A stretch of DNA of 8,798 bases from Lachnospiraceae bacterium. GTDB taxonomy: Bacteria; Bacillota; Clostridia; Lachnospirales; Lachnospiraceae. The position numbers and the translations under genes were made by a program. The first letter of the stretch is position 1, and each line of letters opens with the position of its first letter. The notes under the pieces are model-generated. The model was not told the DNA's origin and did not search any database. It saw only the letters and a program-made list of their open reading frames with translations. The stretch lies in NCBI GenBank assembly GCA_003453515.1, contig DMLD01000184.1, positions 1 to 8,798 of the forward strand, written 5' to 3'. Shown here piece after piece: positions 1 through 6,078 of the stretch.

Positions 1-657
1 ATGGTGGATAACTGCTACGGCGAGTTCGTCGAAAAACAGGAGCCGCTCTCGGTCGGCGCAGACCTTATTATCGGCTCGCTTATCAAGAATCCCGGCGGCG
101 GTATAGCAAGCACAGGCGGATATATCTGCGGCAGGGCAGACCTTGTTGAAAAGTGCGCTGACAGGCTCACCTGCGTGGGAATGGGAAAAGAGGTCGGCTG
201 CACCCTTTCGCAGAACAGGGAGATGCTGCTTGGGTTTTTCATCTCACCGCAGACGGTGGCAAATGCAGTAAAAACTTCGGTTTTCGCTTGCAGGCTTTTT
301 GAAAAGCTGGGCTATAAAACACTTCCCGAAAGCAGCGAGACAAGAACGGATATTATCGCTTCTATCCTGCTTGAGAACGAAAACAACCTGACGGCTTTCT
401 GCCAGGGGATACAGAAAGGTTCGCCCGTTGACAGCTTTGTAACTCCCGAAGCGTGGGATATGCCGGGATACGAAAGCAAGGTCATAATGGCAGCAGGAGC
501 TTTCACAATGGGCGCCTCTATCGAGCTTTCAGCCGATGCACCTATAAGAGAACCGTTTGCTGCATGGCTTCAGGGCGGTATAACCTACCCGAGCGGAAGA
601 ATGGGTATTCTCGTTGCCGCAAATGAAATGTGCAAAAAAGGTCTTTTGAAATTCTGA
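1..657 (+). CDS. Methionine gamma-lyase family / aluminium-resistance family PLP enzyme, C-terminal part
   Basis: This is the C-terminal 218 residues of a PLP-dependent fold-type I enzyme of the family annotated 'methionine gamma-lyase family' or 'aluminium resistance protein' (Bacillus YnbB relatives). The visible motifs are VDNCYGEF at residues 2-8, where the Asp should contact the PLP ring nitrogen, and GSLIKNPGGG at 25-34, where Lys29 is the expected Schiff-base lysine. A conserved-looking C-terminal YPSGRMG follows at 196-202. The family is usually a little over 400 residues, so roughly half of the protein lies upstream of the window; the ATG at base 1 is almost certainly an internal methionine. 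The frame is intact to TGA at 655-657. The true substrate of these enzymes is poorly settled, and the aluminium-resistance name is historical. The next ORF overlaps its 3' end. The family call is confident, the reaction is not. Confidence 0.88.
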   Translation: MVDNCYGEFVEKQEPLSVGADLIIGSLIKNPGGGIASTGGYICGRADLVEKCADRLTCVGMGKEVGCTLSQNREMLLGFFISPQTVANAVKTSVFACRLFEKLGYKTLPESSETRTDIIASILLENENNLTAFCQGIQKGSPVDSFVTPEAWDMPGYESKVIMAAGAFTMGASIELSADAPIREPFAAWLQGGITYPSGRMGILVAANEMCKKGLLKF

Positions 658-962
658 ACTGTGTTGATTTCATAGTGTGCCTTGACGTGCAAAAGCTCAC
701 TATGGACGGTGAAAGCTTTGCTGAAAACAATTCCGTGTGGGGATTGTATCAGTGGGTGCATAAAAAAGACCCCGAGGTAAATGTGCAGTCTGACGGCTTT
801 TACAGCGATGCACTCGGCTTCGGTGTTACACTCGGCGAGGAAGAACAACTTGGATTCTGCGGCGGCGAAAGACTGTTTGATATTATTGATTCAGTTCAGA
901 TAACCGTTAAGGACTTCTGGAAAAACGAGCCGCATACAAATAATGAAGAATTATCACTTTAA
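630..962 (+). CDS. Small hypothetical protein overlapping the preceding gene
   Basis: An open frame of 110 codons from a GTG at 630, which lies inside the last 28 bases of the preceding gene, to TAA at 960-962. An in-frame TGA at 624-626 blocks any earlier start. Later possible starts are GTG 675, GTG 687 and ATG 702, and none has a clear ribosome site, so translation may be coupled to the upstream stop. The product is acidic, with several Trp, Cys and Phe residues and no signal peptide or membrane segment. Its middle contains GFGVTLGEEEQLGF and its end is acidic and Asn/Glu-rich. Codon choice looks like real coding sequence and the ORF fills the whole gap before hprK, which favours a gene or a decayed gene end. 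I do not recognise the family. It could be the C-terminal remnant of a longer protein. Confidence 0.5.
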   Translation: MQKRSFEILNCVDFIVCLDVQKLTMDGESFAENNSVWGLYQWVHKKDPEVNVQSDGFYSDALGFGVTLGEEEQLGFCGGERLFDIIDSVQITVKDFWKNEPHTNNEELSL

Positions 963-968
963 TATAAT
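963..968 (+). promoter_or_regulatory. Candidate -10 box (TATAAT) ahead of hprK
   Basis: A perfect TATAAT begins one base after the stop of the small ORF and 30 bases before the hprK start codon. A transcript starting 6-8 bases downstream would carry a short leader containing the GAAAGGAAG ribosome site (977-985). The -35 position at 16-18 bp spacing (about 939-946) is AT-rich and does not resemble TTGACA, and no extended TG motif is present, so the site may be chance in an AT-rich gap. Confidence 0.28.
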
Positions 969-992
969 CCAAAAACGAAAGGAAGAAAAACT

Positions 993-1940
993 ATGGCAGA
1001 GATATTCAGCGTTAAGGTCAAGGATATCGTCGATCAGCTCAACTGCGAAATGGTGTTTGCACCTGAGTGTATCGACTCGATAACCGTTACGGAGAATGAC
1101 TGCAACAGACCGGGTTTGCAGCTTATGGGCTTTTATGAGTATTTCAATGCAGAACGTGTCCAGATCTGCGGAAATATGGAGTTTGCTTACCTTGCATCGC
1201 TCGATGAGCACACGAGATATCAGAGGATAGATGCGCTTTTTGCTACAAAGATACCGCTGTTTCTTGTTGCAAGGGGACACGAGCTTTACCCGGAGATGCT
1301 GGAGATAGCTAAGAAATATGATGTTCCTATCGCACGGACCAATGACAGCACAACTGCTTTTATCGCTGCGCTGATAGGATACCTGAACGTTGAGCTTGCA
1401 CCGAGGATCACCCGTCACGGAGTGCTTATCGAAGTTTACGGCGAGGGCTTGCTTATTGTCGGTGAAAGCGGCGTTGGTAAGAGCGAAACAGCTATCGAGC
1501 TGGTAAAGCGTGGACACAGACTTGTTGCCGACGATGCGGTCGAGATCAGAAAGACTTCAAGCAAAACGCTGGTAGGTTCTTCACCTGATAATATCCGTCA
1601 CTTCCTTGAACTCAGAGGTATCGGAATAATCAATACCAGAAGACTGTTCGGTATGGGTGCTATCAAGGTGAACGAGAAGATCGACCTTATAGTTGAGCTT
1701 GAGCCTTGGGACAGCACAAAGATATACGACAGAATGGGCGTTGATAATGAGTATACCGCTATTCTCGGCGTAAAGGTGCCAAGCCTTACCATCCCTATCA
1801 AACCGGGCAGAAACCTCGCTGTTATCCTTGAAGTTGCAGCTATGAACAACCGTCAGAAGAAGATGGGCTACAATGCCGCCGCGGAATTGTACAGAAGACT
1901 TACCAACAATATGTCCGGAGGCTTCGAGACCGGAATGTAA
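993..1940 (+). CDS. hprK: HPr kinase/phosphorylase
   Basis: A bifunctional enzyme that phosphorylates the regulatory serine of HPr and Crh using ATP or pyrophosphate and removes the phosphate again, setting carbon catabolite repression. At 315 residues it has the normal full length. The N-terminal domain covers about residues 1-135. The kinase domain follows, with RHGVLIEVYG (141-150, His142 near the active site), Walker A GESGVGKS (157-164), ADDAVEI (179-185), the HprK signature LELRGIGIIN (206-215), and the C-terminal KPGRNLAVILEVAAMN stretch (270-285). The ATG at 993 follows GAAAGGAAG with good spacing. The sequence resembles Ruminococcus/Oscillospiraceae HprK (RITRHGVL, AAMNNRQKKMGYNAA) more than the Lachnospiraceae type as I recall them. 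Arginine codons are mostly AGA (11 of 20; AGG 3), unlike the genes downstream. Its likely partner, a Crh-like protein, is coded at 5787-6038. Confidence 0.97.
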   Translation: MAEIFSVKVKDIVDQLNCEMVFAPECIDSITVTENDCNRPGLQLMGFYEYFNAERVQICGNMEFAYLASLDEHTRYQRIDALFATKIPLFLVARGHELYPEMLEIAKKYDVPIARTNDSTTAFIAALIGYLNVELAPRITRHGVLIEVYGEGLLIVGESGVGKSETAIELVKRGHRLVADDAVEIRKTSSKTLVGSSPDNIRHFLELRGIGIINTRRLFGMGAIKVNEKIDLIVELEPWDSTKIYDRMGVDNEYTAILGVKVPSLTIPIKPGRNLAVILEVAAMNNRQKKMGYNAAAELYRRLTNNMSGGFETGM

Positions 1941-1972
1941 TTTAAGGATACGGATCATCATTATACAGAAAC

Positions 1973-1978
1973 GGAGGG
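1973..1978 (+). promoter_or_regulatory. Ribosome binding site of the glucokinase gene
   Basis: GGAGGG lies 12 bases upstream of the ATG at 1991. The spacing is slightly long, but no closer start codon in frame fits and the protein begins with the conserved ROK strand (YIGVDLGGT), which supports ATG 1991. Confidence 0.55.
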
Positions 1979-1990
1979 TATATATAAGAC

Positions 1991-2929
1991 ATGGCAAACT
2001 ACTACATAGGAGTTGACTTAGGCGGAACGACCGTAAAGATGGGACTTTTCTCCGATACCGGAGAGCTGGTCGAGAAGTGGGAGATCAAGACGGATACATC
2101 CGATAACGGGAAAAACATTCTCCCGGATATCGCCGAGAGCATAGAGAAAAAGAGGGATGAAAAGGGAGGACACATTCTCGGCATAGGCATGGGAGTGCCG
2201 GGACCCGTGACGGATGACGGAGTTGTATTGAAGTGCGCCAACTTAGGCTGGGGCGTGTTCTCTGCCAAGGATGAGCTTGCGACACTAACCGGAGTGGGAA
2301 ATGTAAAGATCGCTAATGATGCCAATATCGCTGCACTCGGTGAGATGTGGAAGGGCGGCGGAAGAGGCTTTGACTCCATCGTTATGGTCACCCTCGGTAC
2401 CGGAGTCGGAGGAGGCATCATAGTTCGCGGCAAGATACTTACCGGAGCGATGGGCGCCGGCGGAGAGATAGGTCACATGAAGGTGCGTACCGATGAGACT
2501 GAAAGCTGCAACTGCGGGGGCAGGGGTTGTCTCGAGCAGTATGCATCGGCTACCGGTATAGTTCGCCTGGCTACGAAGCATCTGCACCCCGGTGCGGCAA
2601 GGCTCGAGGACAGCTGTCTGGCGGGAGTTGCTAACATATCAGCAAAGAAGGTCTTTGACGGAGCGAAGGAGGGTGACACCTACTGCCTCGAGGTCGTCGA
2701 GGAATTCGGAAGGATGCTGGGACTGGGGCTTGCGAACGTTGCGCAGGTGACCGATCCCGAGGCATTTGTCATAGGCGGAGGGGTATCGAGAGCCGGAGAG
2801 ATAATACTCGATGTGACCAAACGCTATTACAACGACAATGTGATGTTTGCCCTGCAGAACAAGGAGTTCAGATTGGCAGAGCTCGGCAATGATGCCGGGA
2901 TATACGGAGCAGCGAGGCTTGTATTATGA
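1991..2929 (+). CDS. glk: ROK-family glucokinase
   Basis: A cytoplasmic sugar kinase predicted to make glucose 6-phosphate from glucose and ATP. At 312 residues it has the usual length for a Firmicutes ROK glucokinase. The N-terminal phosphate loop is VDLGGTTVK (8-16). The sugar-binding and catalytic motif is ANDANIAALGE (108-118) with Asp110 as the likely catalytic base, followed by LGTGVGGG (135-142). The ROK zinc motif is complete: GEIGHMKV (His162) and CNCGGRGCLEQYAS, with Cys173, Cys175 and Cys180. A C-terminal IGGGVS (261-266) is typical of the ATP-binding half. It sits between hprK and murB and its stop overlaps the murB start (ATGA), so the two are probably translationally coupled. 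Glucose is the likely substrate from context; ROK kinases for other sugars look similar. Confidence 0.93.
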   Translation: MANYYIGVDLGGTTVKMGLFSDTGELVEKWEIKTDTSDNGKNILPDIAESIEKKRDEKGGHILGIGMGVPGPVTDDGVVLKCANLGWGVFSAKDELATLTGVGNVKIANDANIAALGEMWKGGGRGFDSIVMVTLGTGVGGGIIVRGKILTGAMGAGGEIGHMKVRTDETESCNCGGRGCLEQYASATGIVRLATKHLHPGAARLEDSCLAGVANISAKKVFDGAKEGDTYCLEVVEEFGRMLGLGLANVAQVTDPEAFVIGGGVSRAGEIILDVTKRYYNDNVMFALQNKEFRLAELGNDAGIYGAARLVL

Positions 2930-3867
2930 TAAAGCTTGAACAAGAGCCCATGAGCCGCCATACCACGTTCAGGGTAGGCGGCCCGGCGAGATACTACCTG
3001 ATACCCGAAAGCAGGGAGGATGTCGGGGCAGCGCTCGGATTTGCGAGGGAGCGTGAGCTTCCGTTTACGGTCATAGGAAACGGCAGCAATCTTCTGGTTT
3101 CCGACGCGGGCTTTGACGGTGTTGTCATAGAAATAGGCGACAGTCTTTCGGAGCTTACTTATCAGCCTGCCGGTATGGGTGTGGCTGATGCAGTGGATGA
3201 CAGTGCAGTATCAGAGCCCGGGGATGCCGACAGTGTGATAGTCTCGGCGGATGCGGGGCTCAGACTTACGACCATGGCAAAGAGACTTGCCGATATGTCT
3301 CTGGCGGGCTTTGAGTTCGCGGCAGGCATACCGGGAACGGTCGGTGGCGCCATCACGATGAATGCAGGAGCCTACGACGGAGAGATAAAGGATTCCCTCG
3401 TCTCAGTCACCGTGATGGATACTGACGGTCAGATAAAGGATATCAAAGCTGACGATCTACAGCTGTCGTACAGACATTCGGTCCTTCAGGATTCGGCATA
3501 TACGGTGTTGTCCGGAACATTTTGCTTTAACAGGGGCGACGCGGATGAGATACGCGGAAGGATAAGGGAATTGAACGAGCGGCGCAGGGAGAAGCAGCCG
3601 CTGGATTACCCCTCTGCGGGATCCACGTTCAAAAGACCCGAGGGATACTTTGCAGGCAAGCTTATCCAGGATGCGGGACTAAGGGGATACAGTATAGGAG
3701 ATGCACAGGTGAGCGAGAAGCATTGCGGCTTTATCATAAACCGCGGAGCTGCTGCCGCCATGGATATATACAGACTGATAGAGTATGTAAGGGAAGAAGT
3801 AAAGACCCGTTTCGGTGTGGAGCTTGTGCCGGAGGTAAGGCTTGTTGGGGATTTCGACAAAGCTTAA
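2926..3867 (+). CDS. murB: UDP-N-acetylenolpyruvoylglucosamine reductase MurB
   Basis: The FAD enzyme that reduces UDP-GlcNAc-enolpyruvate to UDP-MurNAc with NADPH in peptidoglycan precursor synthesis. It has 313 residues. The visible motifs are RHTTFRVGG (11-19), the FAD-binding GNGSNLLVSD (51-60), FEFAAGIPGTVGGAITMNAGAY (ending at 150), SYRHS (181-185, catalytic Arg183), PSAGSTFKRP (229-238, proton-donor Ser233) and PEVRLVG (302-308, catalytic Glu303). The short-loop AGSTFKRP form marks the type II MurB common in Firmicutes. The start overlaps the glucokinase stop by four bases (ATGA). An in-frame TGA at 2890-2892 and the absence of other start codons fix ATG 2926, giving a shorter N-terminus than many relatives. 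Residues about 78-105 form an Ala/Asp/Gly/Ser-rich, acidic insertion in the FAD domain that most family members appear to lack. Confidence 0.96.
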   Translation: MIKLEQEPMSRHTTFRVGGPARYYLIPESREDVGAALGFARERELPFTVIGNGSNLLVSDAGFDGVVIEIGDSLSELTYQPAGMGVADAVDDSAVSEPGDADSVIVSADAGLRLTTMAKRLADMSLAGFEFAAGIPGTVGGAITMNAGAYDGEIKDSLVSVTVMDTDGQIKDIKADDLQLSYRHSVLQDSAYTVLSGTFCFNRGDADEIRGRIRELNERRREKQPLDYPSAGSTFKRPEGYFAGKLIQDAGLRGYSIGDAQVSEKHCGFIINRGAAAAMDIYRLIEYVREEVKTRFGVELVPEVRLVGDFDKA

Positions 3868-3877
3868 CGGGTATTTC

Positions 3878-3884
3878 GGAGGTG
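3878..3884 (+). promoter_or_regulatory. Strong ribosome binding site of rapZ
   Basis: GGAGGTG, close to the ideal complement of the 16S 3' end, ends four bases before ATG 3889. It supports that start and suggests efficient independent initiation after the murB stop at 3867. Confidence 0.7.
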
Positions 3885-3888
3885 TGAG

Positions 3889-4824
3889 ATGCGCTGTGTG
3901 ATAGTTAGCGGTATGAGCGGAGCGGGCAAAAGCTCTGTCATGAAGATCCTCGAGGACGATGGCTTCTACTGCGTTGACAATCTCCCGGCAGCCCTGCTTT
4001 CCAAGTTTCTACAGCTGACGAATGATTCCAATGAGCCACTGGAGCGTATCGCCATAGGGCTTGATATAAGGGGTCTTGAATTCGGAACGGGTCTGGGTGA
4101 GAACGAGACCCTGACAAAGACCTTTGAGGCGCTGTCAAAGTTTAAGGAACAGGGGTACGGTATAGAGATCATTTTTCTGGAGGCTTCTACGCAGATGCTT
4201 ATCAAGCGGTATAAGGAGACCAGAAGGATACATCCTCTGCTTGCTATGAGGCAAAACGAGCGCTTAAGTGAGCGCGTGGAGGATGCCATCGAGGAGGAGA
4301 GGGCTATGCTCTCGATGCTCAGGGGCATGGCGGACGTGATACTGGACACGACCTCGCTTCTCGTGCGGGATCTGAAGCAGGAGATCGACCGTATATACGC
4401 CGATGAGGAGGGCTATACCAATTTTTATCTCACCTTCGTATCGTTTGGCTACAAGTACGGGATACCGACGGATGCCGATCTGGTCTTCGATGTAAGGTTT
4501 TTGCCGAATCCCTATTATGTGGATGAGCTGAAGCCGCTTACGGGTGAGGAGAAGGAGGTATCCGATTACGTGATGGGCTGCCCCGAGGCGAAGCAGTTTA
4601 TGGACAAGCTTACCGATCTGATAGACTTTCTCATACCCAACTACATGCAGGAGGGGAAGACCGGGCTTGTGATCGCGGTCGGATGTACCGGAGGCAAGCA
4701 CAGATCGGTCACTCTGGCAAATGAGCTGTATAAGTACTACAAGGGTAGTAAGTTTGGATGCAAGAGGACGCACAGGGATATAGAGAAGGACAGGATAAGG
4801 AAAATCGGTGACCTACAGAGGTAG
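3889..4824 (+). CDS. rapZ: RNase adapter / nucleotide-binding regulator RapZ (YvcJ)
   Basis: A P-loop protein of the RapZ/YvcJ family. In E. coli RapZ guides RNase E to the GlmZ sRNA and so controls GlcN6P synthase. In Firmicutes the role is less clear, but YvcJ binds and hydrolyses nucleotides. At 311 residues it is slightly longer than the usual 285-295. Walker A is GMSGAGKS (8-15). CVDNLP follows at 28-33 and GLDIRG (57-62) carries the family acidic residue Asp59. The C-terminal domain has FVSFGYKYGIP (183-193), DVRFLPNPYY (201-210) and GCTGGKHRSV (265-274), all family hallmarks. It follows murB by 21 bases behind a strong ribosome site. Arginine codons are mostly AGG (11 of 20; AGA 2), in contrast with hprK. 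The next gene in Bacillus would be yvcK; here it is whiA. Confidence 0.96.
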   Translation: MRCVIVSGMSGAGKSSVMKILEDDGFYCVDNLPAALLSKFLQLTNDSNEPLERIAIGLDIRGLEFGTGLGENETLTKTFEALSKFKEQGYGIEIIFLEASTQMLIKRYKETRRIHPLLAMRQNERLSERVEDAIEEERAMLSMLRGMADVILDTTSLLVRDLKQEIDRIYADEEGYTNFYLTFVSFGYKYGIPTDADLVFDVRFLPNPYYVDELKPLTGEEKEVSDYVMGCPEAKQFMDKLTDLIDFLIPNYMQEGKTGLVIAVGCTGGKHRSVTLANELYKYYKGSKFGCKRTHRDIEKDRIRKIGDLQR

Positions 4825-4930
4825 AATCCATCAGGACTCCGACGGATGCACAGATAGTTATAGTATTCCTGTCAAGCGGGAGGACTTAATAACCTACAAC
4901 CACAGGACGGTGAGAGCTTTGAGTGAGGAT

Positions 4931-5797
4931 ATGTCTTTTGCGGCGGAGGTTCGCAGGGAATTGAGCGAGCATATAAGCCGCAGCAAACACTGCCAAAAGG
5001 CGGAATTAAGGGGGATATTTGAGGGGAGTCACCACGAGCTCCCTTTTTCAATTTTTTCTGAAGGCTTGACAATTCCGCAAAAATGTATTAGCCTTGTAAA
5101 GAAAGCCTATGGATTGGAACCGCTTACAGAACGCGTGGATCACCAAACCCGAGTAAGCTTAAATCCCGGAGGATCAAAGGTGTATAAGGATCTGATGGAT
5201 GAGAAGGTGCTTGCGAGGGATTGCTGTAAAAGGGCGTATCTGCGTGGGTGGTTTCTTGCAGCCGGGACGGTTACGGATCCTGAGGGACACTATCACCTGG
5301 AGATCCGTACGATGACAACTGAACAGGCTTCCTATATTATAGAGATCCTGAGATCGTTTGATCTTGATGCAAAATATACCTCTCGCAAGGGTCGTTACAT
5401 AGTATATCTGAAGGAGGGGCAGAAGGTCGTTGATTTTTTGAATATAGTCGGAGCTCACGTTGCCATGATGGGATTTGAGAATGCCCGCATCGTCAAGGAG
5501 GTGCGCGGCAGGGTAAACCGCCAGGTAAACTGTGAGACAGCGAATATCAAAAAGACCATATCGGCTTCGGCGCGGCAGGTAAGTGACATCAAGTATATAG
5601 ACGAGGTTCTGGGATTCGATCAGCTTTCGGAGGGCTTGAGGCAGATGGCGATCACCCGTCTCGAGAATCCGGAGGTGAGTCTGAAAGAACTCGGAGATAT
5701 GATGGGACTCGGCAAGTCTGCGGTCAATCACAGACTGAGAAGACTCGAGAGTCTGGCTGAAGAACTCCGGGATGGAGGAAGTAAGGATGATCAGTAA
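4931..5797 (+). CDS. whiA: DNA-binding regulator WhiA (YvcL), diverged N-terminal domain
   Basis: A WhiA-family protein: an N-terminal domain derived from LAGLIDADG homing endonucleases plus a C-terminal helix-turn-helix. It is linked to sporulation in Streptomyces and to division and chromosome segregation in Bacillus. The start at ATG 4931 is chosen because MSFAAEVRREL matches the family N-terminus (MSFSSEVKEEL type); the same frame is open back to GTG 4808, which would add 41 unconserved residues. The ribosome site is weak (GAGTGAGG directly upstream); TTG 4919 is an alternative. Conserved parts are CCKRAYLRGWFLAAG (98-112), FDLDAK (143-148), YLKEGQ (159-164), NIVGAH (171-176), the hallmark VNRQVNCETAN (195-205) and the helix-turn-helix with SLKELGDMMGLGKSAVNHRLR (ending at 270). 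At 288 residues it is short: between AEL (24-26) and CCKR the protein lacks about 20-25 residues compared with relatives. That stretch also has unusual codon choice. Confidence 0.92.
   Translation: MSFAAEVRRELSEHISRSKHCQKAELRGIFEGSHHELPFSIFSEGLTIPQKCISLVKKAYGLEPLTERVDHQTRVSLNPGGSKVYKDLMDEKVLARDCCKRAYLRGWFLAAGTVTDPEGHYHLEIRTMTTEQASYIIEILRSFDLDAKYTSRKGRYIVYLKEGQKVVDFLNIVGAHVAMMGFENARIVKEVRGRVNRQVNCETANIKKTISASARQVSDIKYIDEVLGFDQLSEGLRQMAITRLENPEVSLKELGDMMGLGKSAVNHRLRRLESLAEELRDGGSKDDQ
5021..5058 (+). terminator. Terminator-like hairpin inside whiA
   Basis: GAGGGGAG (5021-5028) can pair with CTCCCTTT (5039-5046) across a 10-base loop, with two G-U pairs in the outer stem. It is followed by two more T, then CA and a run of six T (5052-5057). 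The form resembles a weak intrinsic terminator, but it lies within an intact reading frame and could be a by-product of a locally T-rich patch. Translating ribosomes would normally mask it. Confidence 0.22.
5774..5778 (+). promoter_or_regulatory. Ribosome binding site that sets the crh-like start
   Basis: GGAGG lies 8 bases before ATG 5787 and inside the end of whiA. An earlier in-frame ATG at 5772 overlaps this site and has no ribosome site of its own, so 5787 is preferred. Confidence 0.65.
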
Positions 5798-6038
5798 AAG
5801 TATCACAGTCGTGGAGAAGAAGGATTCCGACAGGACCATACCGATGCTGGTACAGGCAGCGAGCAGATACCAGAGCAGGATATGCTTCACGAGAGACGAA
5901 AAGACAGCAAATGTGAAGAGCATAATGGGAATGCTGAATTTCCGTCTTATCCCCGGAACATCGATCGATGTGGAGATCGACGGCGAGGATGAGGCAGAAG
6001 CGATGCAAAATATCGAGGAGTTTCTTACACACAGTTAA
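5787..6038 (+). CDS. crh: Crh-like HPr paralogue lacking the PTS histidine
   Basis: An 83-residue HPr-fold protein, close to the usual 85. Anchors to HPr are MLVQAASRY (20-28) and VKSIMGML (43-50). Ser45 in KSIMG corresponds to HPr Ser46, the site phosphorylated by HprK. The loop that carries the PTS histidine in HPr (G-[IL]-H-A-R-P-A) reads KDSDRTI (12-18) here: Ser14 replaces His15, Thr replaces the conserved Pro, and only the Arg survives. Bacillus Crh has Gln at this place but keeps the rest of the loop. It therefore should not carry phosphate from enzyme I, but could be an HprK target acting with CcpA. Its position after whiA matches Bacillus yvcL-crh. The start at 5787 overlaps whiA by 11 bases; an ATG at 5772 would add five residues. 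Function as Crh is inferred, the HPr fold is well supported. Confidence 0.85.
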   Translation: MISKSITVVEKKDSDRTIPMLVQAASRYQSRICFTRDEKTANVKSIMGMLNFRLIPGTSIDVEIDGEDEAEAMQNIEEFLTHS

Positions 6039-6048
6039 GAAACTCCTC
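6015..6048 (+). terminator. Perfect 13-bp hairpin at the end of the crh-like gene; possible partial terminator
   Basis: GAGGAGTTTCTTA (6015-6027) and its exact reverse complement TAAGAAACTCCTC (6036-6048) flank an 8-base loop. The right arm begins with the crh-like stop codon TAA. The sequence after the stem (TAATCAGTTTTA) has only a weak T-run, so termination is probably incomplete; it could equally stabilise the 3' end of the upstream mRNA or be a processing site that separates the regulatory genes from dnaE. Confidence 0.5.
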
Positions 6049-6078
6049 TAATCAGTTTTAAGGAAGGCGGATACAGGG

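Noticed and set aside
954..1517. 187-codon minus-strand frame opposite the start of hprK
   Set aside because: hprK is certain on the plus strand from 993; this frame has no recognisable motif and is a by-product of its codon pattern.
5066..5071. TTGACA as a -35 promoter element inside whiA
   Set aside because: No suitable -10 box at 16-18 bp; the best AT-rich hexamer is only 14 bp away and a poor match.
4931..5797. LAGLIDADG-derived fold read as a homing endonuclease or mobile intron
   Set aside because: The VNRQVNCETAN hallmark, the C-terminal helix-turn-helix and the rapZ/crh neighbours identify the domesticated regulator WhiA; no intron or intein boundaries are visible.
5174..5923. 249-codon minus-strand frame opposite whiA and crh
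   Set aside because: Antiparallel to two conserved proteins, spans both genes and their overlap, and has no protein-like motifs.
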